From NCBI GenBank assembly GCA_963575745.1, contig CAUYUJ010016690.1:97501-147500 (forward strand): a stretch of 50,000 bases of DNA, given 5' to 3'. This DNA is from Prorocentrum cordatum (taxonomy: Eukaryota; Sar; Dinophyceae; Prorocentrales; Prorocentraceae). Below are positions 1 through 9,944 of the stretch, piece by piece. Both the position numbers and the translations under genes were made by a program. Within the stretch, counting starts at the first letter, position 1. The number at the start of each line of letters is the position of its first letter. Below the pieces are notes generated by a model, which saw only the letters and a list, made by a program, of their open reading frames with translations, was not told the origin of the DNA and searched no databases.

Positions 1-118
1 TCGCTGTGAAACGCGTTGCTCGCGATGGAGGTACCCCGTGGGCACGTGATCCACTCGAGATTCGTGCCGTTTTCCGTGCGCTTGATGTAGGGTTTTGGCC
101 ACTGCCAGTTCAACGCCG

Positions 119-1235
119 TCAAGGCCTCGGTAAGCCGCTTGATGGTGCCAGGTGGGTCTCGTGGTCCTTGTGCAGCAGCGTGTAGGAAGTCGAGCATGTG
201 ATGTTGCGGTCCAGGTCGTTCCAGTAGCCTACGCAGCGCTCTAAAGATCTCCGTGCGCCCCGCGGTGCGAAGCTCAATGGCGTGCCCCTTGATGCCGATG
301 TGGAAGAGAATGCAGCTAAGGCCGTCTTGATAGCCTCTTGCCTGGACGCGTCCAACGTCTTTTGCGGATGGGTAGCCAGGTCCCAATCTATCGCGATCAC
401 CGAGGCCGTGGGAGATCGCACTTGCTCGCCCTTCTCCGTGATGCTGGGAGGGAGCCGTTGTATCCTCGCCAGTTGGGGACGGTCATCGTCGTGGCGCTTG
501 TCGAGCAAGGATGTGTCCTGCGGTCCTGTGGTCATCGCTGTACTGGCCACCAGCTTGATGCTACTTTGGACGTTGAATAGTTTGCCGTTGATGGTGGGAT
601 GTTCGAGGTCGCGCTTCTTCGCCACGTTTGTGGCCCAGCCCTGCACCTTCTCCGGATGTGCCTTTTTGTTTAGACTCGTAGTCGAGCTTGAGCGCCTCGG
701 CAATGGATAGCATCATCTCTTTGATCGTGTTGACTGTGCTTTTCGGACCATCTATGAACGTGGCCAACAGGCTCCACGGCATATAATGATGTTGCCTGGA
801 CTTCACTTCATGATGACTGAACGCGCCGCTTTGTAAGTGTGCGTTCGTGGATGCAAAGAAGAGTCTTAACGATCCAACCGTCTTCGTAACCCTCTGGTGA
901 TTCGTATTGAACGCCTTCCTCGCGTCGGTGATCCTTCTGGGGCATCCTGCATGCTCCTGCAAACCCATCGCCATGCCAGTTATGAGGAGAGCAGCACATT
1001 TCATGGGGTCCCGTGCCAGCTCACGCTTCTCTTCGCCTTGATCGTGGGTGGCCTCGACGTGCAGGGCGTGGTTCCTCGAGATATTGTGCAGGTCAGCGTC
1101 TGCAGTGGCACCATAGCTTGTTTCATGCGTCCACCTTGCCTTCCACGGTGAGCATTTCACGTGCACAGGTGTCACCCATGCGCGCCAGTACATATTTGAG
1201 CACAGATGGTAGACGCTGCTCGAGGGGGTATTCAT
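119..1235 (-). pseudogene. Degenerate coding tract, product unknown (distal part)
   Basis: Two overlapping minus-strand reading frames look like protein rather than chance translation. The first (1235 to 561) has mixed composition with segments such as FIDGPKSTVNTIKEMMLSIA; the second (703 to 119) takes over near 670-690 with WATNVAKKRDLEHPTING and AIDWDLATHPQKTLDA. A frameshift must lie where they meet. No start methionine with a clear context, no domain and no catalytic motif are recognised. It continues the same-strand coding signal that begins near 7250, so it may be the 3' part of one decayed gene or several exons of one gene. I infer a pseudogene or badly assembled gene; function unknown. 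Confidence 0.4.
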
Positions 1236-1329
1236 TGCGCCTTTCTGTACACAGGGTTCACCACCGCCAGGAAGGAAGTGGGGATGTCACTGGTCTGATT
1301 ATCTTGTTTTCCACCACCACCAGCATAAG

Positions 1330-1426
1330 TTGGAGGGGGAGGGGGTCCTCCTCCACCTCCGCTTCTTCGTCCTCCTTCTCCTCGTCCTCCTTCTCCTCCT
1401 CCTCCTCCTCCCCCCCTCCAACTTAT
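1330..1426. repeat. CTC-rich microsatellite inside an inverted repeat
   Basis: A degenerate CTC/TCC tract at about 1356-1420 is flanked by an inverted repeat: ATAAGTTGGAGGGGGAGG on the left and CCCCCCCTCCAACTTAT on the right. The microsatellite would form the loop of a hairpin. Confidence 0.6.
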
Positions 1427-1985
1427 GGTGGTGGTAGTGGCAAACAAGCCCATCGTGGTCTCCATCTTCCATTGTTGGCCTCCCGCAAAGACCTGGATGA
1501 TGCTCGGCGGTCGTGCGGGTTGTCCTTTTTGTTGGCGCCCCACCGAGCCTGCCCCCCTGCCCTGCGAAGTCGACAGCGTCGTCGTCTGTCAGCTCAGGCC
1601 TGTCGCATTGGCAGTGCGGTGGTTGCCCTTGAGCATTTTCTCCGCGGCCATCCAGCGTGGCGTCTTCCCGTGTTCCGTTGCAGTCTTCTCGTGTACCTCT
1701 TGCCTTCTTCGTGAGAGCCCGGCTGGTAGTCGCGATGCCGTGCGGTAGGGAGTCAATCGAGCTGTCACATTTTCAAGATTCACCCCCCCAAGCCCCCCCA
1801 CAAAATTCGCGTTTGAATTCTTCACAGGTGGGCTTATGGTCTGAGCTTGTCCAGCGAGAGAAGATCGGATCCCATGCCGGTTGCATCAGGTGGCGGATAA
1901 GGGAGGGGGTCCTCGTGTACTCTTGGGTGTGCGGGCTCCCCAGGTACGACGCAGGGGCTTGCTGCAACGGTTTGGCCCGTTTGCT
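1425..1985 (-). pseudogene. Degenerate coding tract with an in-frame TGA
   Basis: A minus-strand frame reads from about 1967 through CEEFKREFCGGAWGGES to a TGA at 1773-1775, then stays open in the same frame for more than 100 codons (KCDSSIDSLPHGIATTSR, DGRGENAQGQPPHCQC, PELTDDDAVDFAGQGG). It runs out into a GGA/CTC microsatellite below 1425. Composition is protein-like and not repetitive. No family is recognised. The single TGA with no frame change is the pattern seen through the rest of this minus-strand region. Confidence 0.35.
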
Positions 1986-2265
1986 CGCGTAACTGTCACT
2001 GTGGTGTTTACCAAGCTCGAGTTAGCCGATGCATCTCGTGATTCGTTGCTTAGCTGTCCAGGTCTGCCAGAATTCAATATCCTCCATTAGCGCGTTCTCT
2101 GTCAGCAAGACGTCATCAGCACGTATGGGTTGAAATGGATTCCACCAGCCGGGCCAGTGGACACATGTCGAACTAACTCTGTGCATATCCGTGCAGATGT
2201 TGTCCCGAAGGCGGTGTCACTGTCGATTATCCTCTGGGAACTGGTGGTGCCTGCTTGTGCTCTCG

Positions 2266-2650
2266 TCAAGGATCCAGCTTCCGCATGCGCCAGAGAGCTC
2301 GTGACTGGGCCCCGAACTGTTTTGCCTGCAGCGCTGTCGTGCCCTTAACGCAAGTCGGGTACCTGCCTCTGCCATTTGTCGCCTGCTGCGGGATGTGCTG
2401 GCATATGTTGACCAGCTTTTCCTCCGAAGTCTGATTCGCTATCTCGAAGTGTCGATCAATATCGCGGGCGGCACGTGCTCGGAGTAGGGCTTGCTCCTGC
2501 TCTGTGACCAGGAAGGTTCCCATGGCCTCCCGCTCTTCCCGCGGCAAAACCGCCTCCTCGACTGGATACGGTGCCGGCCTCGTCTCTCTGCGTACCGTGT
2601 CGGGAGCCTTGAGACGGGGGTCCATGCAAACGGGGGTCAGCCAGAGCTCC
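2266..2650 (-). pseudogene. Degenerate coding tract fragment, product unknown
   Basis: A minus-strand frame starting near 2640 reads MDPRLKAPDTVRRETRPA and continues through EEREAMGTFLVTEQEQALL, FEIANQTSEEKLVNICQH and QAKQFGAQSRALWRMRKLDP before a stop at 2266. The charged, non-repetitive composition suggests real coding origin. Upstream it is interrupted by the CAGGATC minisatellite. The frame differs from that of the neighbouring fragments. No domain is recognised. Confidence 0.4.
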
Positions 2651-2815
2651 GGATCTTGCAGGATCGTGCAGGACCAGGGTCGCATTGACCTGGGCTTGTG
2701 CGCAGGATCCTGCAGGATTTTGTAGGATCCTTCGCGTTGACCCGGGTTGGGCGCAGGATCTTGCAGGATCTTGCAGGATTTTGCAAGGCCTGATTGACCC
2801 TGGTCTGGATTGACC
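2643..2815. repeat. CAGGATC minisatellite
   Basis: Short imperfect units of the type GCAGGATCTTGCAGGAT repeat across the interval, interspersed with a TTGACCC/GGGTCAA motif. It separates two pieces of the minus-strand coding tract. Confidence 0.75.
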
Positions 2816-3069
2816 CGTGGCCCTGAAGGCAGGGGCGTGGAGGGAGGGGAGGGTGATCTCGAGTCCTAGATGTCCAGGGCATGGTAGGTCACGCAGGAGT
2901 CGAAATTGGTATAAGACTTGCATGGGGGAAACGTAAGACTCGAATCAGCCAGGACTCGAGTTTGCCGACGCTTTTTGACGAGCACGTCCTGGATTTTGAC
3001 GGCCCAGCTTGCGTGGGATGTTTGCAGCGGGGGCTCGCGTCAAATTTCAGATTGGGCCTCGTCATTTTT

Positions 3070-3600
3070 ATGATGGCCCAGTCAGGCCAACCCGAGTCTC
3101 CCGTGCCCGAGACGTCTCCCCGATTGCAGCCCTGTAGTGTTGCACTGAGTCAATATGTGTAGTTTTCGGCCCATCGGTGATTCTGCCCCAATCTTTGTCT
3201 CAGTCACAGGTCATCTTGAACTCCTCCTCATCTGTCCGATCCGCTGTGTTGTGCCACTGCATCCCCCAGGCCAGCGCAGGGGAGTCGGCGATCTTGACTT
3301 GGGCGTACATACATGCACAGGTAATACGGTGTGGCCCCCCTTGCCGCTGCAGCTTGTAGGGGAAGGCGGAACAGTGTATCGTTGTCTCGAGGTTGCTTCC
3401 CATAAGGTGATGCCATCAAGTATCCCATGCCACGTCCGATCGGAATGTAGGCTTCCGTCCACCGCTGTGTGTGATTAAGCGTCTTGGTATGGAAGTCCTT
3501 CGGCTTGGTGGTGACCAAATGGAGTGTGAGCGGTGCGATGACACCCTCTCCACCGTATTCTGCCGCGTATCCCTCAGCCGTGTGTTGATGCTTACCTTGG
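3070..3600 (-). pseudogene. Degenerate coding tract with an in-frame TGA
   Basis: Minus-strand frames carry protein-like sequence: KDFHTKTLNHTQRWTEAYIP near 3500, then, in another frame, DSPALAWGMQWHNTADRTD and EEEFKMTCD near 3205. The second frame reaches TGA at 3200-3202 and continues without frame change through DKDWGRITDGPKTTHIDSV and QHYRAAIGETSRARETRVGL before a TAA near 3070. At least one frameshift is needed between the two frames. No family is recognised. Confidence 0.35.
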
Positions 3601-3627
3601 GACGGCGCCTTGATGTACAGCTGTGGT

Positions 3628-3806
3628 GGACGATCAATGGAGAGGAAGCATGTTGCCGAATACTTTCCAGATGTCTAACACATGTGTGAAGCATGTTTCA
3701 AACATGCAGAAACATGTTTAAAACATGGTTATCACATTTTCCGACATTTTAAACACATATTATATTCAATTATAGGACTGTTAGGGTGTCCATTGTCGTG
3801 GCATCC
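3628..3806. mobile_element. MITE-like element, ACATGTTT family, copy 1
   Basis: This AT-richer element of about 180 bp starts GGACGATCAATGGAGAGG and ends GTGTCCATTGTCGTGGCATCC-like sequence. The ends are imperfect inverted repeats of each other (GACGATCAATGGA against CACGACAATGGA). The interior has reiterated ACATGTTT/AAACATG motifs. Closely similar copies lie at 24211-24392 and 26992-27170. It has no coding capacity, so it is non-autonomous if mobile. Confidence 0.7.
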
Positions 3807-3952
3807 ACAGAGCGAGAGGAAGCGACGGTGAGCCTCCCCCGGTGGCCCGTCGCCCTTGCAGGCTGTCGGCCAGGCGCGACTTAGGCCAGCACAGCCAGCC
3901 AGGATGGCCTGCGGGATGACGCAGAGGAGGAGCACCCGGAGCCTGTGCTAAA

Positions 3953-4089
3953 TCGGGCCTGTCCCTCTACAGGAGGAATATGCAAAAATAGCTGGAACAT
4001 AGTCTGGGGATGATTCGGCTAGTTTATGGCTATTTGTGATCCTATTTTTCTTTTGTTGCCAAGGCCCGCCTGTAGGAGGACACGCCCGA
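3953..4089. mobile_element. Short TIR element, TCGGGC family, copy A
   Basis: Terminal inverted repeats of 24 bp bound a 137-bp AT-rich element: the left arm begins TCGGGCCTGTCCCTCTACAG and the right arm ends AGGAGGACACGCCCGA. By eye 20 of 24 positions pair. The interior motif TAGTCTGGGGATGATT is shared with the copy at 42283-42439, which supports one family. It lies in the gap between minus-strand coding fragments. Confidence 0.7.
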
Positions 4090-4448
4090 CCCAAAGTTTG
4101 TGCCCCTTGCTCGGCGGGCCCCTGCGAGTGGTGGCGCGTGCCGTCGGCGCTGACGCTCTGCACCCAGTGTCTCGGTGCAGGTCGGCGGCCTCGTGGCTCA
4201 GTGCCGTGGCATCTGAGCTGGCCCCTGGGGCTCCCGGGTGCTCCCGGGAGCTCGCGCAGCGAGGGGTCTACTCAGGCCTCGGCAGGGTGCTTGTGTCACT
4301 GTAGCGACGGTCCTGGCCAGGCACGTCCTGGACCTGGGGGGGCCCATTCTGGCGGGGTCGGCGACGAGGCGGCAAGGCACGCGGCCTCTCTCCATCGCAA
4401 GACAGGCCCAGTTGGCGGCAATGCTCGCTATCGTTGCCACACTCGGTA

Positions 4449-6463
4449 TCAGTTGTAGGCGACGTTGTGGCACCTGCCCTTGGTGTTGTCGTGGTCGTTG
4501 TTATCGTGTTGAGCGCAGCCTGCAGGCAGCCATTCCATCCACTGTCATACTGCGCACTCTTCTGATAGTAGTCTTAACCCGAAGTCCACATCACAGTCGA
4601 TTGGGTGTCCCACGCGCCAGCGACTGTGCCCTCGTGGGCTACAGGTCATGTCCAAAATTTGAGCTCGCCACAGGAGTGCTTGATACACAAGTCTCTAACC
4701 AACTCATGCCTGGTTTGAAAGAATGTTAGTTGTAAGCTTGCTGCTGTCGTCGTGGCTTAGCTCTCGCATGCGGCCTTTGGCCTGGGCTTCCCAACATAAG
4801 GTCGGACAGCGCTTCTTTGGGGACCCCTAGAGATCGCCACCCTTGAATCTCGGGGTCTGGCGGGCAGGGGCGCCTGCATCCTCGGTGTCGGGCTTGTGGA
4901 CTCACAGCTTCTTCATGATCGCATCGATGCCCGTCTGGATGGCTCCAAGTCCCTCCAGCCGCAGTGCTGCCTGATCTATGTACTCGCCCTGCGCCTTCAC
5001 CGTGTCCGTGATGGTGCCGAGCTTCTCGTTGGTAGCTGCTGTGGCGGCCTTCTGGGCTCCGATATTCTGCGTCTGCTCCGCCATCTGCTTCTGCAAGCTG
5101 GCGAAATTGCGCTCGAGTGTGTTGATACGGTCGCCCGCTGCCTGAAGAAGGACCGCTTTGATCGTCGGGCCACTGCTGTCAACCTGCATGGGCGCTGGGT
5201 GCGCCTGGGGCTCATGTGAGGCCCTCGGTGCTGGCTGGGGGGCCCCAGCCGTCTTGAGGTCTGTGAGCCAGCTCGGCCCACGGGTTGCCATCGGGGCTGC
5301 GGCGTAGGCTGGGCTGGCACCTCCAGCCGGCGCTGCCTGCGTCGGTGGGGCCTTCGTCGCTTTGGTGGTGGCCAAGTCGTTGGCCAGGATGATGGTGGGG
5401 GTGACCTCCTCGGCGTGCGCCTTGGTCTTCTGCGCCAGCGCAGTGACCACCCTTGGCTACGCAGCCGTGCCAACTTGCCAGCTCACGCTCTGTGGTGCAG
5501 CACCCGCCTTGGCATTCGCGTAGTGGCTGCTCCCTCTGCTGTCGTAGGCGATGTTCAGGATGTCACGCCGCCAGCTAAGGCTCTTAGCGACCGCCTGGAT
5601 CTGTCCCTTGGATGCCATGTTGGCGGGGATGCGATCAATGCGAAATCGAAGTCAAGCCAAGCATTGCGTGTTGCCTCTCGCCTCGATGGCCAGCTCCTCG
5701 AACTTGGGCGCAAATCACGCTATGCGGTTGCGTATTGAGCGGCGTTCGCTGCGCACGGCACTTAGGTGACCGATGCGCTTGATTACAATCTCGTACGCTT
5801 CGTGGAGAGTAGCTGTTGGCGACGGCAGCCAGACCACAAAGCTGCCGTTATTGTTCATTTCGGCCTGCTCTGGGTTACCGATGTAGGAGTGCGCAAGCTT
5901 GATGCCCTGAAGCCCCACACCTTCATGCATGCCTGGACCTCGCCTTTGCCCACCACGAAGGTGGCTGAGAATGTACATTCACCGCGCATCGTCGTAATAT
6001 GAATTCTCCTGTGATCAGGTAGGTATCATGCGAGACAGTGCTTCCAAGAGTTGAGCACCAGGTTTGACCGTGTTGATGATGTCAGTGAAGTCGCTGCGCA
6101 AGGCTTCGGCGAGCGCAGTCTTGTCCTCTGACTTCTTGAAGCGCATGTAGCGGTCGTTCTTGTTGCTGCTATCCTTCTCGCCACCGTGTGTGAGGATTTG
6201 GTCAGTACTTGTGAGCTGTTGGTCGACCAACTGGCTGATTTCGGGTTCGTGGAAGCCGCATCTGTCTTGTAGATCGTAGTCCTTAGCGTCGCTGCGGGCT
6301 GATCGTCATCCAGCGCCTGGACCAGTGGCAGTGTTGGTCTGGCAGGTGACCTCGCAGCCGTCCCCGAACTGGTGGAGGGCACCCTTCAGGAACGCCTTCT
6401 TGGGTGTCCTCCCACTGGCACCGATCCCCATGACGGGCACTTGGATGACGGTGGAGGGGTATT
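4449..6463 (-). pseudogene. Long coding-like tract in one frame with in-frame TGA/TAG codons
   Basis: One minus-strand frame can be followed for about 670 codons without an indel. Stops are TGA at 6306, 6015, 5979, 5715, 5652, 4902, 4704, 4545 and 4449 and TAG at 5457, 4827 and 4695 (lowest coordinate of each); there is no TAA. Between them the sequence is protein-like: VIQVPVMGIGASGRTPKKAF, GIKLAHSYIGNPEQAEMNNN, FVVWLPSPTATLHEAYEIV, KFEELAIEARGNTQCLA, KSLSWRRDILNIAYDSRG. The longest open part (5450-4905, 182 codons) is Ala/Pro/Thr-rich and then forms a probable coiled coil (RINTLERNFASLQKQMAEQ), reminiscent of a retroelement ORF1 or structural protein. No enzyme motif is recognised. It may be a pseudogene decayed mainly by C-to-T changes (CGA to TGA, CAG to TAG), or a gene in which these codons are read through. 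The first is more likely. Confidence 0.5.
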
Positions 6464-6616
6464 GTTCATTTCTAATTCGTCGAAAGTTCATTGATTTTTT
6501 TGGGGTGCAAGGTCCTTTCATTTCTAATTGCTCTATCCTGGACCTCTTCCTGGCCACTAGGGGGCCAGGTACAATTAGAAACGAGCACAACTAGAAATGA
6601 GCCGATTAAAAATCAA
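6464..6616. mobile_element. Short inverted-repeat insertion inside the coding tract
   Basis: The segment contains TTCATTTCTAATTCG at the left, a second copy (TTTCATTTCTAATTG) at 6516, and inverted counterparts CAATTAGAAACGAG at 6572 and CAACTAGAAATGAGCC at 6587. It is much more AT-rich than its surroundings. On the minus strand, protein-like sequence ends just upstream (NGLGEPDPNYPSL) and resumes just downstream in another frame (TVIQVPVMGIGASG). It is therefore either an insertion or a small intron of introner type; no unambiguous splice signals were found. Confidence 0.5.
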
Positions 6617-7250
6617 CGACGGGTAGTTCGGGTCGGGCTCGCCCAGCCCGTTGATGGCCAGGAGGAAGCGCTGCTCGTCGCCTCTGAGGACGGAGCACCA
6701 CTTGCTGGCCATACATGGGCTATGGAGGCTGACCGAACTCTCGTAGGTGTTGTCAGTCTTCTTCTTCGACTCCGTGGAGATCGGTACTTGCCAGTCAGCT
6801 TCATGCAGCGCCACCGTCGGAATGAAGGCTTCCTTGGGTACCTCCCGTGCGCTGCCACCATCACCTGCATCGCATGTCATCTTGGTGCGGGTCTGATGCT
6901 CCTTGGTCTAGCAGGTCTTATGCTCGGCGAGCAACTTTCGAAGTTCCCGTCCCAGAATTTTCCCAGGCGTGGAGAATACCAAGCTCCGGAGGTCGTTCCC
7001 GTGCTCGGCTCCCGTCTCGTCATCTGCAGCGGACGCTCGGCTCGCGCCACTTCCATTCACCGCTTCTATCACCAACTGCGTGCGTGCAGGTGGTCCGCCC
7101 ACCTTCAAGGTCGGTTTCTTCGGGGCCGTGGCGGCTGCCGTGCATGGACGGGGGATGTGCGAGGCTCCTCAGCCCTGGGCCGGGCTGTCGGCGCGGCGGC
7201 AGGAGAGACTGCCCTCGGATGGCGCCTCGCCCTCGGCACGCTCGTGCTTC
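6617..7250 (-). pseudogene. Coding-like tract, upstream part
   Basis: One minus-strand frame reads from about 7250 to 6617 with only TGA at 7169 and TAG at 6908 interrupting it. Sequence between them is protein-like: KHERAEGEAPSEGSLSC, PARTQLVIEAVNGSGASRA, EHGNDLRSLVFSTPGKILG, then after the TAG EVPKEAFIPTVALHEADWQ and SKWCSVLRGDEQRFLLAING. Directly upstream on this strand is a long CTC/TCC tract followed by CTCCAG, which resembles a polypyrimidine tract with a splice acceptor near 7250. No family is recognised. It probably belongs with 4449-6463. Confidence 0.45.
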
Positions 7251-7274
7251 CTGGAGACACCCGTGCCCGCGCTG

Positions 7275-7450
7275 GAGGAGGAGGAAAGGGAGGAGGAGAG
7301 GGAGGAGGAGGAGGAAAAGGAAAGGGAGGAGGAGGAGCAGGAGGAGGAGGAGGAGGAGGAGAAGGAGGAGGAGGGGGAGGGGGCAGGAGGAGGAGGAAGA
7401 GGAGGAGGAGGAGGAGGAGGAGGAGGAGGAGGAGGAGGAGGAGGAGGAGT
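7275..7450. repeat. GGA microsatellite
   Basis: A near-continuous GGA/GGAGGA tract of about 175 bp with scattered GGAA, GCA and GGGG interruptions. On the minus strand it is a C/T tract just upstream of the coding-like tract at 6617-7250. Confidence 0.9.
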
Positions 7451-7605
7451 CAGGAGGCCCCGGCGGCCAGCAGCAGCGCCCCCTCGCCAGCGGCGCCCGC
7501 TGGCCTGCTCGGCGTCACCGGCCTCGTGGCGGCCGCGGCCAGGCTTCCCAGGCCTCCGAGATGGGGTCCGAGCAGATGTCGGGCGACGAAGCCTGTGCAT
7601 ACATC

Positions 7606-7807
7606 TGCACGAGCGAGATGGGCACGGAAAGAATGGCTACAATGCCCAACAGCAGTTCCTGCTCATTTTGAGCAGGACTCGCTGTCCGCGCCGCCGCGGC
7701 CTGTGTCCATTTGAGACCGCTTGCCCAACAGCGGCCGCTGTTGGTTTGGGACAGCATTTGTTGTTGGGCATTGTACCCATTCTGTCCGTACCCATTTCGG
7801 GCGTACA
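7606..7807. mobile_element. MITE-like element with long terminal inverted repeats
   Basis: The left arm (7606-7664) contains GGCACGGAAAGAATGGCTAC and AATGCCCAACAGCAG; the right arm (7748-7807) is its imperfect reverse complement (TTGTTGGGCATTGTACCC, TCTGTCCGTACCCATTTC). Roughly four fifths of the first 50 positions pair. The loop is about 80 bp. No open frame of interest. Confidence 0.65.
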
Positions 7808-7809
7808 AA

Positions 7810-8117
7810 ATACAGTCGCACAAGGCACAAGATCGATGTCGGTTCGGAGAGGGTGCGCTAACGTTCTTCGTGCTGGTTGCGTGTTCTTGTGCGCCCTGGA
7901 TCAGGGTACCCCTGGATGTTCTGTACGTCTCTGGCAGACGGAGCGTCTCGTGTTCTTGAGGGATGTTCGTCTGGCCTAGGTCCGACTGTATCCACTGCCT
8001 CCTGGCCGAGCCCTTCCTGGGCCCGGGAGCTGTGCGTACGCCCTCCTGGCTGTGTGCGCCCTCCTGGCCAGGCCGGGAGGGCCTGGTGCGTGGCGTATGG
8101 ACCACTGCTGGGTTCAG
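7810..8117. other. Non-coding spacer
   Basis: No gene is seen. The only structure is a local palindrome around 8055-8085 (CCTCCTGGCCAGGCCGGGAGG-like) with a CCCTCCTGGC direct repeat. Confidence 0.5.
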
Positions 8118-8330
8118 GGTGGGTATTCCTAGATGTCGAAGATTTTTTAGATACTCCTAGACCGGACCACTGCTGGATTTCCGTGGATTTCCTAGATTTT
8201 CCTAGAGATTTCCCAGATTTTCCAAGGTATTCCTAGATTCCATAGATTTCCCAGATTTTCCTAGAGATTTCCTAGATATTCCTAGATTTCACCGCTGGAC
8301 AATGGAGCGGTGGATATTCCTAGGTTTCGT
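8118..8330. repeat. TTCCTAGA minisatellite
   Basis: Variants of TTCCTAGATTT and TTTCCCAGATTTTCC recur about a dozen times. The core TTCCTAGA is close to palindromic (TCTAGGAA on the other strand), so the array can pair with itself. Confidence 0.75.
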
Positions 8331-8417
8331 CGCACCACCACACGGGTTTGTTTTGATAAGGTCTGGAGGTCAGATGGGAGTCGCGAGCCAGCGGGCCCCC
8401 CGCCCACTCCAACCCCC

Positions 8418-8602
8418 CCCCCTCCCGTAGAGGAGGAGGAGGAGGAGGAGGGAGGAGGAGGGAGGAGGAGGGAGGAGGAGGGAGGAGGAGGGAGGAGGAG
8501 GAGGAGGGAGGGAGGAGGGAGGGAGGAGGAGGGAGGAGGGAGGAGGGAGGAGGGAGGAGGGAGGAGGGAAGAGGGAGGAGGGAGGAGGAGGAGGTGCCAG
8601 GT
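8418..8602. repeat. GGA/GGGA microsatellite
   Basis: Uninterrupted purine tract of GGA and GGAGGGA units of about 180 bp. No gene is contained. Confidence 0.9.
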
Positions 8603-8690
8603 TTGATAAGGCTGTGTTTTATATTTCCCGGCGTGTGCGGGCCCGCGCCAGATGGACCCAAGGAGGGGTCGGGAGATTGATTTGGGTCAA

Positions 8691-8714
8691 GTCGGGCTTG
8701 TCCCCCTGCAGGAG
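8691..8714. repeat. Left terminal repeat of the TCGGGC element family
   Basis: GTCGGGCTTGTCCCCCTGCAGG matches the left arm of the elements at 3953 and 42283. The nearest matching right arm is at 10004-10029, so a larger element of about 1.34 kb (8691-10029) enclosing several tandem arrays is possible. Confidence 0.5.
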
Positions 8715-8833
8715 GAACTATTTACCTAACAGCGAAGACTGATAGGTTTCTAGTGGGGTCAAAAGAGAGCATCCTGATTCCCCAGGGGGGTCTGGGCAGG
8801 GTCTGGGGGATGCCGGGGAAAACCGGGGATCCG

Positions 8834-9070
8834 CGCCTGATATGGGGGAACTCAGTCGGGGGTGCCGTGGGTGCCCGCCTGATATGGGGGAACTCAGTCG
8901 GGGGTGCCGCGGGTCCACGCCTGATATGGGGGAACTCAGCTGACGGGTGCCGCGGGTGCTTGCCTGATATGGGGGAACTCAGTCGGGGGGGCCGCGGGTG
9001 CACGCCTGATGTGGGGGAAGTCAGTCGGGGGTGCCGCGGGTCCACGCCTGATATGGGGGAACTCAAGTGA
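8834..9070. repeat. 42-bp tandem repeat, 6 units
   Basis: GCCTGATATGGGGGAACTCA recurs at 8835, 8877, 8919, 8962, 9004 and 9046, a 42-43 bp period. Because 42 is a multiple of three, the array encodes a 14-residue repeat on each strand; I see no sign that it is translated. Confidence 0.9.
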
Positions 9071-9135
9071 GGCTGAGGCTGAGGCTGCGGCTGAGGCTGA
9101 GGCAGGCTGAGGCAGACGCTGAGGCAGGCTGATGC
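9066..9135. repeat. GAGGCT hexanucleotide repeat
   Basis: About ten units of GAGGCT/GAGGCA directly abutting the 42-bp array. Confidence 0.85.
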
Positions 9136-9202
9136 ATCCGAAAGCCCATGAGCAGTGAGGAGGAGAGATGCCTCCTGTCGAGCGCCACGGTGTGCTCAGA
9201 GG

Positions 9203-9252
9203 GAGGAAGAGGAGGAGGAGGACGAGGAGGAGGAGGAAGAGGAGGAGGAGTT
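9203..9252. repeat. GGA microsatellite
   Basis: Short GGA/GAGGA purine tract of about 50 bp. Confidence 0.85.
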
Positions 9253-9284
9253 CGAGGGTGGATACGCAAGGTTTTTCTCAGCGG

Positions 9285-9388
9285 TTCCGGCCTCTGGAGG
9301 CCCAGTTGCGGGGATCCAGGACGTTTCAAGATTTGCCTTCATGGCGTCTGGCCTTTGGAGCCTCAGTTGCGGGGATCCAGGACGTTTT
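9285..9388. repeat. 61-bp tandem duplication
   Basis: GTTGCGGGGATCCAGGACGT and its upstream CTxTGGAGxC context occur twice, at 9291 and 9352, 61 bp apart. Confidence 0.8.
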
Positions 9389-9413
9389 AATATGTATACA
9401 TCTCTATGTACTT

Positions 9414-9570
9414 ATCGAAAGCAGTGAGTCGTTCGAAACTAAGTCCATTGATAGCAGTGTCTCGTTTGGGGCTACACCCATTCATAGTATGGTCTCGTTG
9501 GTACCTAAATCCATTGATAACAGTGTCTCGTTCGGAGATGAGCTAATTGATAGCAGTGTCTCGTTTGTAC
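9414..9570. repeat. 33-bp tandem repeat, 4-5 units
   Basis: ATTGATAGCAGTGTCTCGTT and variants recur at 9447, 9480, 9513 and 9546, exactly 33 bp apart, with a diverged unit at 9414. The period is 11 codons and one plus frame stays open (SIDSSVSFG-type repeat), but no gene context supports translation. Confidence 0.8.
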
Positions 9571-9860
9571 TGCTCCTGCTACTCGTGTTTCTACTGTTAC
9601 TACTACTGCTCCCACTACTCCTACTCGTTCACTACAACCACTACAACTACTACTTTCACTACTACCACTGCTACCATCACTACTACTTCTGCTACTACTA
9701 CTGTTACTATTACTTATGCTCCTGTTATTGCTGCTGCTGTTGCTGCTGCTACTGTAGCTATTGCTACTGCAACTACTGGGATTGCTACTGCGACTGTACC
9801 TACGACTGCCGTTGTCATTGCGATTGCCATTGCGACTGCGACTGCGACTGCGAAGGCATC
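9570..9860. repeat. Degenerate trinucleotide array of CTN/TAY/TGY/GCGACT type
   Basis: Nearly 300 bp keep three-base periodicity with a pyrimidine in the third position. The triplet changes along the array from CTC/CTA through TAC/CAC to TGC/TGY and finally GCGACT. One plus frame encodes Leu, then Tyr/His, then Cys/Asp runs. I interpret it as an aged microsatellite, not a protein gene. Confidence 0.7.
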
Positions 9861-9944
9861 AGAATTCTATAACAGGGCTCCTACATGAATCTCAAAAGGA
9901 ATGCTCCCAGATATGTTTCTATACATCGCTGTTAGGTTGCTTTG

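Noticed and set aside
7621-7640. Possible reverse-strand relic of the spliced leader (AATGGCTAC)
   Set aside because: Only nine bases match and they lie inside the arm of a well-defined inverted-repeat element.
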